Below, one piece after another: positions 1-11,747 of a DNA stretch of 64,000 nt. The position numbers and the translations under genes were made by a program. Location of the stretch: assembly GCA_030267565.1 (NCBI GenBank), contig BRXU01000007.1, forward strand, positions 1,736,001 to 1,800,000. Reading direction: 5' to 3'. This DNA comes from Pleodorina starrii (taxonomy: Eukaryota > Chlorophyta > Chlorophyceae > Chlamydomonadales > Volvocaceae). Under the pieces are notes generated by a model. That model made no database searches, was not told where the DNA came from, and saw only the letters and a list, made by a program, of their open reading frames with translations. Within the stretch, counting starts at the first letter, position 1. The number at the start of each line of letters is the position of its first letter.

Positions 1-3000
1 TTCGCGATGCGTCGCTGCTCCGGGTCCTGCGTGAGGGCGTGCGTGCATTTGTTTGTTTGTTGGGGTTTAACGTGACAATGGTGACATGCGGTGGTGGTGG
101 TAAAGTGGGCGTCCGTGCCCTTTGGGGACAGACATTTAACTGAGGGGCGCCAACGAAAGGAAACCGTCCGCGCTTGCGGCAGGTTGACAGGCTGACCAGC
201 TGCAGCAGCGTCGGCACCGAGCGAGGAGGGATGTCAACAGGGTCAGGGGCCAACCCTCAGCGTCCGCCGTTGGGTGCTGGGCTGCTGGTGCTGATGAAGG
301 CCGGTAGGGGCCACCCCAGCCATCTGCGCAGACCGGCCTGCCTATGCGCTCTTCCTGACCTGACCTGACCTGCCCCAGTGTTACCGGTACCCGCCCACCT
401 GCCGACCCACCCACCCAGCCACCCACCCACCAGCGCGGCTGCCCGCGTCTCCGCTTCCTCGTCGTACTGCAGGCTGGCGCCGTTGGTCCAAAACGACCAG
501 TCCACCCGCGTTCGGCCGTCCGCGGCGGCCGCAGCCGCAGCCGCCCGCTCCTGGATCGCAGCCATCCGCTGCTCCCAGGCCTTGAACGCCACCTGCGGAT
601 TGCCGCCGATTTAGATTATTACGCTTGGCATTCTAATAATTCCTGCAACCCTACAGCCGGCTTTATTGGACACAGCTTCTTCCTACGATATGCCCCCCTC
701 GTGCCGCCGTGCGGCACGACACGACACCTGGACACACACTACATGCGCCCGGTTAGCCCCACCTCCCCCAACACACACACCTGAAACACACACACATACG
801 CACCTGAAACACATTGCCTCCGGAGCGCCCGAAGCGCTGCATGACGGACACCTCGATGCGGCCCATGCGCGACAAGGCCGCCTCTAGGAGGGATAACTGC
901 GGCAGAGACACCTGCGCAACCGGGCCCGGGCCCCCGCCCCCCGCCGGCACCCCGCCGTGATACATTCATACACGGAAGAGGAAGAGGAATGTGAAGGCAC
1001 AGATCCTTTGACTCCCACCAGCGGCGAGACAGGGAATGCCCCCGTCGAGTGTCCAGGGCCAGTGAGGCAGGGCGCGGATCGCCTATTCGCCCCTTACGCA
1101 GGACGACGCCCGTGCGGCTGCAGCTACAGCCGGTAGAGCGCCTAGCGGGGGACCAGCACGCAGTCCTCCCGGCTGCAGCCGGCAGGATGGACAAGTAAGC
1201 CTCCCGCCGCCTTGCAACCAACCAACCCGGCGCGGCTGCGTATCTGCGCCCCATCTCTCAGACCCTCACTCTCGTCATGGACTCGCTCGTCATGGACAGA
1301 TGGACGCTCTCGCCCGGGTGTTTGCGGCCCCCAACCAGCCCCCAACCTAGAGGACACATGCCTGCAGGTAATCAAGGCCCGCCCCCCACGGACTCACCCA
1401 GTGGATGCAGTCCACCGGACAGCACTCAATGGCGATCTGGGGGGGGCGTGGGTGGGTGGGTTTAACCCGTATACGGTAGGGCAGAGCCCGTGAACGGTAA
1501 CGCATCAGAAGGATCCTTCCCGTCTGTAAGAGAACAACGAGGTAAACTTGCAAGCAGCGGGGGCAGTTCGTGGCCGGGCGGAAGGTGGCATCAGCAGCAG
1601 CGGCCTGGGGGGGTGTTGTGGGTTTTGGCGGCCCCACCTGCACGCTCTCCACCTCGTCCGCGTCTTGCGCGATCACGCGCGCTCTGCCGTACTTGGATGC
1701 CTCAATCTCAAACGTGAGCGGGCAGGCGCGCACGCACTTGCCGCAGCCGATGCACGAGATCTCGTCCACGAAGATCTGGATTCGGAAATTGCCGTACGTA
1801 GCAAGGAGGCCCAGGCAGGGAGATCCGTCAGAGGGTTCAGGTTCGCGGACTCCCGCCGTGTGCGTTACGGGGGTGATTTCAGGGTTTCCGTGTACCAACT
1901 GAATGGGCCCCCAACGGCATCTTCCCCAAAAGAGATTCGAAACAATTCTCCCGCCAAGGCGCCTTCCAGGCGGGCAGCTTCATGCTGCCACGCGCCTCAT
2001 CTCCGCGCGGTTGCGGTGTGGCCCCCCTCTCAGAGCTCTCTGATGCACGACCCCTCTGCAACAGGTTTGCCTGGCAAGTTATTGCAGAGCCCTGGGTTGA
2101 TTCGCTAACAAGGTCGCCTCCGTCCCTTCGCTGCGGCATTATGTCCCCAATTCCCCTTCCGAACCCGAACCCGCCCGGGCCCTCAATGGGCTGGTGACGG
2201 CCCCTCACCTGATCCCTTGCAAAACCGGTGTCCAGGAACGGGTTTACGGCACTGGACGAGAAGCCCGCCAGCGTGTCGTACACTGCCCGTTTGTCCTCGT
2301 CGCTAAGAGTCTGCGGCGCGCACCCGCACATACAGCATTTTTTGGCGGGTGGGTCGCCGCCGAATTGAGGACTCAGCTTGGCAGAGCTGCTGCGGCGCTC
2401 CGAAAAGGCTGTACGGATGACCCTGCAACCCCAGGAGAAGTTACCGTGACCGTGACCGACCCTCCCACCCGGCCCGAAAACCATCGCCAAACTACCTCAG
2501 CCGCCGACATTGCGGCTGCTATCATCCTTGACAAACTGGCGGACGGCACGACAGTGCTGCTTTAGCCCACGCATGGCACATCCCCACTCGCCTCGTAGAT
2601 TTCGTTGAGCAGCACGCAGAGCGACGCCATATCGTCACGCAAGTTCTCTGGCGCGCGATCGGGATGGAATTGCCGCATGAGCGAGTGGTAGGCGCGCTTT
2701 ATGTCACGGGACTCAGCGGTGGGGAGCTGAGGGAGGGGCGTCAGGCGGGGGCCGGGCAGGAAGTGCGATTAGGGTGGGGGTCGGGTGTCGGATGCGCACA
2801 CCCACTTTGTGTGGAGGGTTACGAGAGCGCCGAAGACGGGCTCACCACGCCGAGGATCGTGTAAAAGTCCTCTCCCCCGAACAAGCTCGTCATGTCATAG
2901 GATGAGCCTGCCGCCGTGGCAGCTGCCGGAACTGGCCGTCGCATCGAGCCATTGAGCTTCGGGATGGACGGGAGCGGGCGCGCGACTGGTTTCGCCGACG

Positions 3001-3031
3001 ACGCTGCATTTCCGTGTGCGCGCCGCCACAT
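1..3031 (-). CDS. J-domain / 4Fe-4S ferredoxin fusion protein (chloroplast CDJ3-5-like), 3' end outside window
   Basis: Eight exons, all phase 0: 2846-3031, 2592-2726, 2209-2310, 1638-1775, 1398-1436, 804-911, 431-592 and 1-26 (continues outside). The start is ATG at 3031, followed by about 45 basic, Ala/Ser/Pro-rich residues that look like a chloroplast transit peptide. The J-domain runs DFYTILGV ... IKRAYHSLMRQFHPDRAP ... LSDEDKRAVYDTLAGF and has an intact HPD. The ferredoxin part has CIGCGKCVRACP, then a 39-nt exon carrying ECCPVDCIHW, giving the ligand set of a 4Fe-4S cluster. After it come VSLPQLSLLEAALSRMG and an Ala-rich region with DWSFW. Established: Chlamydomonas CDJ3-5 are plastid J-proteins with bacterial-type ferredoxin domains that work with HSP70B. 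Inference: this is an orthologue, a redox- or Fe-S-dependent HSP70 co-chaperone. Intron 2 uses a GC donor (GAG|GCGAGT). The region 1080-1190 has two stops in the tempting frame and is intron. Confidence 0.87.
2591..2592 (-). other. Non-canonical GC donor splice site in the J-domain
   Basis: On the minus strand exon 2 ends ATC TAC GAG and is followed by GCGAGT. Joining GAG to the next acceptor (CCGCAG|ACT) gives LNEIYE-TLSDEDKRAVYD, exactly the expected J-domain helix III/IV junction. The nearest GT (GTGGGG, 5 nt downstream) would break the frame. Confidence 0.75.
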
Positions 3032-6000
3032 CACAATACCGCCGGAAAGTCCTGAGGAGTGTATGTAATGGATGTGCCAGAGAGGACCTTTGGCGTTGTA
3101 GAACCCTAACGCCTACTCACATCAAGACTGATCGAGCCGTTAAATATGCTGTTGCATGAAAAGTCCATACAGCTTGAACATGTGACTGCCAAATCCGACA
3201 GCTTCAAGCTGCAAATTTACCCTATACAAGTTGGACTCGGTCAGGGGTCAGCCCAACATAAGCGATAGGACGGTAAGCTGCTCTTTCTTCTTCAAAGAAT
3301 CACAAAGATGTTTTGCAAGGGCTTGTTGTTCGTTGGTCGTGTGTCTGCCTGAAAGGCAGGTTCGGACTCACGTAGATTTGCTGTTATGAAAACGATGCAC
3401 TACGCATCGTTGAAAGCCCAAAAATTCACGCTTGCATAGTCTTCATGCACACGTAAACTGTTTTATGTATGTGCATTTGCAGTGCCAGTGCGTCGGTGAC
3501 CCCTGGGTCACGGTCGATCGGCGAAGTTGGCAATTGCCACGCGGAAGTATAAGCCCCAAGTTAACCAAAAGCCGTCACTTATAATCACATGACGAAGAAG
3601 AGGAAATAAGACGGGCACGCCCTTAAATGGCGTCTCGATCGCCCAATTGCCACCCGACAGCACATCCGCAATGCCTTCGGAAGTCGTCCTTCCTCTACAG
3701 GCATTGATAGTGTCGTTCATCCCGAGTCTTACCTGACAGGCAGCTGTTTTTCAAAGTGCGCCGACGGTGCAAGGCCCGTTCCCATCGCCGGCGGCTTTCC
3801 TCACGGTCGTTGTGAAGACGTGCGTATGTGTGTGTGTGGTTGTTACAGTGGGCTCCAGACTCTTGAAGGGTAGATAAGAGCCACCGGACCAGTTGGCCCT
3901 TCGTGCACTGCACCGGAGGCGACCAGGGCAGCCGAGGTGCCCAACTACACCAGACAGCACGAGTCGCCCAGACAGAACGAGCAAGCCCGGGGGGAAAGGC
4001 TCAAGAAACCCGCGACCACGGCGGGGGACTTTGCCGTGAGGCTTGCCAATTGGCGACGGGCCCCGGCCCCCCGCAAGGAGGCCCACGAATTGACCTGACA
4101 GCGAGTCCTGTGCCCTAAAACACTCCAATCGAAAGAGAAGGATTCGGATCAGCGTATAACTAATCGTCCATCTGCGTCCGCTGTGGCTACGAGCACACGA
4201 ACTTGTCTGAGGACGTGTCGGTTCTCAATCAAGCATGAAAGCTCTAACCGTTATTGCTGCTTCCAGTGCCAAACCGCGACCTACAATCTACAACAAAGAG
4301 TTACACCTGGTGATGAGGAGCCCACAGCTGTCAAGTACCCCTTCTCCGTGGGAAGTGCAGCAGGCGACGTGTCGTATTCGTTTCTACTTCTGGCAAGCAC
4401 GCGCTTTAGCGGGAGGGTCATCCGGAGCCCTTGTAGCAACAACAGCTGTCACGCGATACCAAACACTCTAGGCTCTCAAGCTACAGCAGGAACATCATTG
4501 AGCGAGGGCAGTGCAGGAAGCAACCAATCAACCGACGACTGGCATCAAGCCAGGCGCAGCTATTCCCGTAACACCACGATCAACACAAAGCCACCAACAA
4601 CATTGAGCACAACAAGCCAATCCTAACGCCGCTGTAGGCAGCCAAATCCCAAGCAAATGAACGAGCGAACGACGCACGCGCCTTTTGCAGCAAACCCCAA
4701 GCAAGCGATCAACATGCGTGAGGCGGGCCCTGCGCCCGCCATTTACAGCGGGACGCGGGTATGCAAGACAGAACTAGACGGCCGAAAGGATAAGGACAAA
4801 TCCCAACCCTGTGCGTGGACGAGTTACTTCCTTTTGCAGAAAGAATAGCTCAACACAGCCCGGGCGGGTGCCTTACTTGCTAATGGCACACGCTCTGTTC
4901 AGGTTCCATACGGTTCATGGCAGTCCTTCGTTACGAAACGACAGTACGGAACAAAGCAGCACGGAACAAAGCAAGTCCATGACGCAAAAAAGAAGGGTCG
5001 GTGTCCAATGCAACACGATGTGTGTGTACTGAAATTGCCACGGCAGCACATACTAAGCTCATCAATGGTCGGAAAACTATTCAGCAACAAGAATCCCAGG
5101 CAAACCGCGGACTGCCATCCATCTCGGCAATAAGCGGTCAAGTAGGTACGGCAAGTACGGCAGGTAGATTCAAAAAGTTGGATCCACTGACGCAAAAGTC
5201 CGTTCTAGGCCTCCTCCACCGACACGCTTCGGAGGCTACGAATGCACACAACCCAAACAACAACTCGCAGGCGCGCTGTTTTAAGTATCAACTTGACAAA
5301 GATTGCATGACAAAGATTGCGCTTGTGCGGGTGCGTATGGCCTTCTCTCCCGAGCATTTTTGACGCTCCATTGAAGGGCCTCCGCAAGAGACGACCATGT
5401 GACCACCACCTACCCTCGCCGAAAACAGCAATATCCAGACAGCTTAAGAAAGGAAAGGTATTGAAAAATCGACTGCCAGCAGAACGAAACATCGACTGCA
5501 AATCTACCAAAACGTAGGAGCGTGGCAGAGATAAGACGTACGTATGCAGGTGCGTTGGACGAGCCTATCGCTATATATGCCCTCACGTGCCCCACGCGCC
5601 CTCCAGCCTCCACCGTGCCCCGACGTCGATTGCTTTCTTACCAACGATAAACCGATGCGCAATCAACGACAACAGGCAACCAACCGCTGTCCTTACCGTT
5701 GTCTGCAACTAACCAAGCCTCCCAACGGTATGTTCCAGCCCCTCCACTGCATCACGCACGCACGGCTTCGGGGCGGCCCTTCGCCCCCGCTCTACGCCAG
5801 CGCCTTACCAGTCCGATGCTAAGCAAATTGTCGCCTTTCTCGCTATTTTTCATTGTATTTCGTTATTATTAGCCGAAGGTGACGATCTCTAGGAAAGCCG
5901 CACAGCGGCGATCGAGGCGTATGTAGGAACACACGACTCATCTGTTCGCTTAGTTCCTCCACTACCAGGATCCCGTTCCGTTTGTTAGAACCCCACCATC

Positions 6001-6171
6001 CAGCACCCCGCCTCGCCCCGGCAGCCGGCACAGCGCAGATGCCTTATTATTGCCACACACCACTACTTCCCCGTGTTGTGCCCACGTGGCCGTGCCGGCA
6101 TTCATGCACTCGCAACTGAGCGTCTCGTCGTGATCGACCGACCGACTGGACCTGCCTTGATTCCTTCCTTG
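3032..6171. other. Intergenic, no gene recognised
   Basis: This is the 5' flank of the J-domain gene and the 3' flank of kinase A. Open frames here (for example plus 4183-4626) are Ser/Thr-rich without any domain, start context or splice logic I can support. It holds one TGACCC-CT-GGGTCA motif (3497-3510) and a short direct repeat GGAACAAAGCA near 4950. No tRNA or rRNA was seen. Confidence 0.6.
3497..3510. repeat. TGACCC-N2-GGGTCA motif (centre CT)
   Basis: Palindromic arms around a non-palindromic CT centre, in the intergenic region between the J-domain gene and kinase A. Confidence 0.6.
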
Positions 6172-9100
6172 TCACTTGCGGCGAAAGTACGTGCACATCT
6201 TGGCAAGCACTCCCTTGGGCGGCGACTGGGGCTGCTGCTGCTGCTGCGGCGGCGGCGGCTGCAGTTGGGCCGACTGCGATGGCGACATTGGCGGCGATTG
6301 CGACGGCGACAGCGACAGCGCCTGCGAAGAGGACGGCGACTGTGGCTGCGACCCGTGGGTCTGCGGCTGGTTACGCTGCTGCGGATGGAAGCGTTTGTCG
6401 GTCGCTCGCACGCCCGCCACGGACTGCATCGCGCCCGCCACCGCCGCCAGCTCCTCGCTGCCGGCGCTGCTGCTCGCCGGCAGCAGCCTGGCAAACAGCC
6501 CACCGACGCCGCCGACGCTGCGCTCACTGCTCGCGTCGCTCAGCCCGGAGTTCTGCGGCCGCGGCGGCGACGGCGCCCCCGGCATCATCATAGCGTTAGG
6601 GCCCGCCGCGGCGGCAGCGGAGGCGAAGGGGCTGCGAGCGGTAGCGGCTGCAGTGAAGGGGCTGCGGCCGCCGACGGGTACGCCGCCGCCGGCGGCGTTG
6701 CGCTGCTGCGCGAGTAGTGACTGCTGCTGTTGCTGTTGCTGCTGCTGCTGCTGCTGGTGGGGTTGCAGCTGGTGATGGTGCGGCGGCGGGTGGTGTTGTG
6801 GGGCCGCCGGATGCTGCTGCTGCTGCTGCTGCTGGCGCCGCGCCCGTCCGTCCATGGCTGCCAGGTGGCGGTACTCGCGGAGGTCGATGAGCTGTTCGGG
6901 CCCCGCGCGGCCCTGAGCCAGCGCAAGCCGACGCGCGTAGTTGGCCGCCGCCGCCGCCAGCCACCGGTTATTCACCAGATCCTACACAGGTACGACATGT
7001 ACGACAACAGTCGGGTATATGTATGCCATGCTGTATGCACCGCTCGAAATGCGGCACCATGCAGTGGGCGCTCTACACATGCGGCAGCGTGGCAGCTCCA
7101 GCTGTCCAGCAGCGCCCGGCGGACGACCCACAGTCCCACATACCGGTAGGTACACCCAACCCTACCTGCTGCCAACTCCCCCTCCCGCCGGCCACACCCA
7201 CTACTCAGTTCTCACCACCAGGGAGGTTCTGCGCTCTGGGTTCCTGGTGAGCAGTCCGTGGATGAGGTCCGTGCAGCCGGCGCTCACAGTGGGGGGCAGC
7301 GGGTACATGCGGCCGTGCAGGATGTTCTGCACGGTCGCTGAGAGGCTGTCCGGGCGAGACGCATCCTGGAAGGGGTACCTGCGGGCGGTGACGGTGGGGT
7401 GTGGCGGTGCAGTGTAATGCAGTGAGGAGTAGCAGTAGAGGTTTATGCTGTTAATTTGTGATCAGAGCGCGCTTCAAGGGCGTCTCCTTCGGTTGGGGTG
7501 GCTTTGAGCTGGGCTGAGTAGGGACGGGTTTGAACGGTGCGTAGGCAGTGGTGCCGTGGCGGTGTGCAGCTCATACCCGATATCAGCTAGACATACAGGC
7601 ATGACAGCAGGGCCTGATGACGGGGGCAAAGGCACGCGTGCATCCCTCGTCCGTGTGTATACGGCATTAGTCTCTGGGCAGCACAACAGTACGACACCGG
7701 TACGATCAACCCACCTGCCGGTGACCAGAAGGTACATCAGCACGCCCATTGCCCAGGCGTCCACGCGGCGGGCGTCGTACGGCGGCTGGTGTACGGCAGA
7801 ATCGACGCCGGGCTTCGGCTCTTGCTCTGTCAGCATCTCTGCACCAGCCAGGAGTGATGAGGACGAAGTCATGGATCTAGACGAGATCTAGGGAACGCCT
7901 CTAGATAGGGTCAACCTTTCAGCCCCAGCAGTACGGTAGTACGGCGCACACTCACCGGGACTCATGTAGTCTTTTTTATTTACGGCCACAGGAGGTGGAT
8001 CCGGTGGCGCACGTGCCCCAATAGCAAGCGACCGTCCGAGCGATCCGGCGGGCGGACACGCATCCAGCAGGAGACAGTTGTACGGCGGGCGCGCGGTTGG
8101 ACGACGGTTAGTTGCATGACGGTAGGTCGCCGACGGAGACGCCCGAAATTATTGTGTTCCAAAGGGCGCCATTACGTTGTTACACCGCATACAGCGAGCA
8201 GCAGGACAGCCGGAGGACAACAGAAGCGGAGAGGAAGCGTTTTCGTTTTTGTGCGGAGGAATGGCCATTGGTGGGAATAACGGTACCGGTAACGTTCGGG
8301 AACGACGAGGTCAGAGGCAGCCAGAACACGCCGCCAAGCGCCCGGAAGGTACGGCGGGTTGCGAAACTTGCAAACTTGGGAGAGTGTTCGGGATCAAGTA
8401 CAAATCGTGGAAAGCGGCCCTACCTGCGCGCCCCCGCCGCTGTATGTACTCGAGTACGAGTCACAAACACCGTCAGCACGTCGTACACGCACCGTACCTG
8501 GCGTGCCGACGCCAATGGTCTTTGCCGACGCGAGGTGCTTGGATAGCCCGAAGTCGATCAGCTGTCGTACGCATGCATGACGAAGGATGGACGAGCCGCC
8601 GGCGACCGGAGATAGATGCGGAGGCCAGCGCCCAGCGGCGAGGAGGTTGGGAGTCGGTTGTGTGCTAGAAGAAGACCTAGACCTATCTACAATGTACGAC
8701 AGTCTAGATCCGCACAGACAAGAGCGAAGCGCCCGCATTCGTATTGCTGTGGCTGTAGCGGATAAATACTTTAAACATGCGAAGAATCGTTAGGAATTGT
8801 CGAAGGGTCAAGATCGACATTTTGCGCCAGGATTGCAGGTGGTGCAAGACAAATTGTGTCGTACGCCCGCCGTTATCCGTAATCCGTACCTTCAGCAGGT
8901 GATTGGATCGCTGCACCATGCAGTTGTCCGGTTTGATGTCCCGATGACAGAACCCCGTTGCGTGCATGTACACCAGACCGCGAAGCTGCGGGCGAGACAG
9001 AGCACAGAGGGCCGTACTGTCGTAACAAGAAGTTGTGGTCAACTTGTCACAGCGGCGGACATTCGGAGCGCGTAACAAAGAGGAAGGACACAATACACCG

Positions 9101-11747
9101 GGAAGGAACACGATACGAGGGCACGCTACTGGACGGACTACCGTACGCCTCCTACGCAATGGTGGCCGACAGCAGCGATCAACGACCGCAATCAAGAACC
9201 ACTGCCGTACCCTCTGCCGGCCCAGCCCCTCTGCCCCGTCCCGCCACTCACCGCCTGTGTGAAATAGAATGCCGCCATGTCCTCGGGCATGCGGCCCCCA
9301 CACTCATTGAGCAGGTCCAGCAGGTCGGGACCGCTGATCAACTCCCACTGAGGGAGGGACGGGCAGGGGGCAGGACCGGGCCGGAGGCGGGACCGGAGGC
9401 CGGACCGGAGGCGGGATCGGGCCGGAGCAGGGTTGCTATCTTCCTTGACGGGAGTATCTACGGGCTCAGATATTCGTTGCTCAAATGTTCCAAAAACTTC
9501 TATGGATGACGAGAAGTTTTTTGGTTGGGAAGGCCCAAAAGTATCTGTGTGCAGTGGCCAGATATCAACCATGACCATGTGCAATGTAGGAACTTGTTTT
9601 CAGTAATATCCAGCACAGTTGTTCGGAGCCGAAAACATCTTTTTCGCCGTCGGGAGGGAGCCGGCGACGTGATTTTATGGGGGAATGGGCTTCCGAAGTT
9701 CTATGGATGATCAGATTGTATGGTCAGAATTCTCCCTAAAATATCCTACTGGACACTCAAAATCGTAAAAAAAACTTCTATAAAATTTCAAATTTTTGGG
9801 CAAATAGATATTTTTATCCTAAGATAGCAACCCTGGGCCGGAGGCCGACTTTGAGAGTAGTGGCGGGATCGGAGTCGCGGGCGGTACACGGGCGTGGGCA
9901 AGTAGCCGCTGGTATTGCAGTACAACCACTCAACCAGACAACGGTGCAACGGTGTGGTGAGCAGGGGAGACTGAAGGGGAGACTGAAGACCTTTGGGAAG
10001 CGCGCAGACCTGCCGTGCAGTGGGTCATGTGGATGATGAGGGCATGGGTAGACCCGACGGGTGGCTGAGTGGGTTCTGGGTTGTTCGAGCGAGTGCCGGA
10101 CACAGCGCACAGCAGGACGGTTGGCTGGGTCTCAGGCGGGTTCCGAGTAGTGCGGTAGAATTCCGCACGGGAGCGTGCGACGGCGCACGGTACGGCGCAC
10201 GGTACGACGTGCGCATCGTCGTACCACGATGACGAGTTGTTGGCCCTCCGCAAAGGCGTCCAGCACTCGTACGATGTTGTCGTGACTGATGGAGGCGCTG
10301 AAGTTGATCTGGGTGAAGGTGGAATGGGCGGTGGAGCGAGGCGCGGCGAAGAAACGAATCGGCATGTATGTACCGGTAACAACACGACGACTTTTGCGGT
10401 TTTTTGAGTTTTGACGACTTTGGCTTTCATCGACGACCTAGGGCAACAATACCATACACAGCAGGGCAGGGCAGGGTGGAGGGCAGCATGCATGTCCTGC
10501 TGTGTAGGTGGCAGGCATGTCCAGCAACGCAGCGGGAAGGGGCATTAGGAAGATCTCTTAACGCGCGCGCACGCACGCATGTCGATGCGCAATTACACAT
10601 ACACTCACATACATACCCCTACAAATACACATACACATACCCGTACACATACACACATGTATACACACGGCGGGATCACACCGATGTGCTGAACACTTCC
10701 GGGCGCCTACGTACCTCCCGCATGACGACCTGAAGGGGAACCTGATCGGGTCGCATAACCTACGGGCGGGTGTGCGTCGTCGAAAGGTTAATTCTGTGGG
10801 TCGGTTGCTTGAGTGGTCGGTTGGTGGTTGGTTGATCGGTTGGTAGAACGAAACTCGCTCGACGGTGGCTGGGGGGGCTGGTAGGATCGGGGGCTGGCTG
10901 AGTGGGCGAGGGAGCGGGCAAGGGACCGAAAGGACGCGACGGCGGGAGTGGGAGGCGGGACGCGTAGCGCTCGGAACGCAGACGGAAATGTGGGTCGGGT
11001 TGGGATGCCGCGTGTGCATGCGCGGATCGGACAAAGGCCGTCCTGTCGACCTTCCGAAGGGAGGTAAGCGGGCACTGCCGATGTCGCCGCGGCCTGGCCC
11101 CCTATTTCGGGGCTGCGCCTGGATGCTCGCGTCGCACTTTTGCCGGCCGCGAACAGCAGTCTCGCCATCGCCGGTGCCTGGTCTTAACGTATTTATTTAT
11201 TTGTTCGCGCCGGGAAGGAGACGGCGTACAGCTGTAGGGTCAGAGCCGCTGCTGGGCCGCTCACCTTGAGCGCGACCAGCATGTGCTTCTCCAGGTCCTC
11301 GGCAGCGTACACCACCGCGGTGCCTCCGCCTGTCGCAGATTATTAACATACCAAGTAGCATGAGAAGTCAAAAAGCAAATCAACGTTATAGACGTTTGTC
11401 CGAAGGAAATCGGGCCCCCGGGCACACCCTTCCAGGTTCCGGAACGAACAAAAAGCAAAAACACTCCAGAATTCCCTTTGCAGAAATTAGGGGTACATCA
11501 CGCATCAGCTGCTCGTGTCGTTGTTGTGCTGCGCGCGTGTGGGCGAGCTTGGCAGCGGCTCGCGGCTTGCTTAAGGTTGACTGTTGCTCTCAGCCTCCCA
11601 TATCGGTGTCCGCGGTGTGCACGCTAAAGACACCTAAAGCTGCGCGACATGAAACTCACGGTTAAGCTCGCGCTCGATCCGATAGCGGCCGCCCTTCAGG
11701 AGTGTGCCCGGCGGTAGCGCCTGGTGCTGTGCAAATGCCGGTAACAT
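6172..11747 (-). CDS. SnRK/CAMK-like Ser/Thr protein kinase A (549 aa)
   Basis: Eleven exons: 11660-11747, 11265-11329, 10715-10759, 10225-10308, 9252-9347, 8890-8985, 8498-8561, 7956-7970, 7715-7838, 7216-7378 and 6172-6981, totalling 1650 nt in frame. Start is MLPAFAQHQALPPG. Kinase landmarks: RIERELNRGGTAVVYAAED (Gly-loop), VALK (K51), VMREI, SHDNIVRVLDAF, WELISGPDLLDLL, HRDIKPDN (D142), LIDFGLSK (DFG 161-163), GVGTPDYMSPEML, VDAWAMGVLMYLLVTGRYPF and NPERRTSLVDLVNNRWL. All catalytic residues are present, so it should be active. The 270-residue tail is rich in Gln, Ala and Pro and ends in KMCTYFRRK. The hinge and activation loop resemble plant SnRK2/SnRK3 and CAMK kinases; the substrate is unknown. 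Kinase B (14641-19504) is a tandem paralogue with the same intron positions. Intron 4 carries a MITE. Confidence 0.9.
6350..6361. repeat. GACCCGTGGGTC motif in the kinase A tail
   Basis: The 12-bp core of the dispersed palindrome family, within the low-complexity last exon of kinase A. Confidence 0.55.
6721..6833 (-). repeat. CAG tracts encoding poly-Gln in the kinase A tail
   Basis: CTG/CTGTTG-type triplets on the plus strand give Gln runs of 7 to 12 in the C-terminal tail of kinase A. Kinase B has Ala and His runs at the corresponding place, so the spacer length is free while its flanks are conserved. Confidence 0.8.
7956..7970 (-). other. 15-nt micro-exon of kinase A (DYMSP)
   Basis: Flanked by AAAAAAG|ACT and CCCG|GTGAGT. 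It links GGC ACG CCA G to AG ATG CTG, giving GTP-DYMSP-EML, the activation-loop end with the APE-equivalent Glu. An identical-length micro-exon sits in kinase B. Confidence 0.88.
9361..9427. repeat. Degenerate GGACCGGAGGCG tandem repeat at the MITE insertion site
   Basis: Short GC-rich tandem repeats such as gggccggaggcgggaccggagg lie next to the MITE and resume after it at 9836. Confidence 0.6.
9428..9835. mobile_element. hAT-like MITE (408 bp) in kinase A intron 4
   Basis: AT-rich insert in GC-rich intron sequence. Perfect 15-bp terminal inverted repeats begin CAGGGTTGCTATCTT, and an 8-bp direct repeat GGCCGGAG sits immediately outside both ends (9420-9427 and 9836-9843). hAT elements classically show 8-bp target duplications and CAGGG/CAGTG-type ends. 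There is no open reading frame of transposase size, so it is non-autonomous. Caveat: the flank is itself a CCGGAGGCGGGA-type repeat, so the duplication could partly reflect that. Confidence 0.78.

Noticed and set aside
1080..1190. Possible exon REDCVLVPR followed by two in-frame TAGs in the J-domain gene
   Set aside because: Skipping it gives the smooth family sequence DCIHW-VSLPQLSLLEAAL, so it is intron rather than evidence of a pseudogene.
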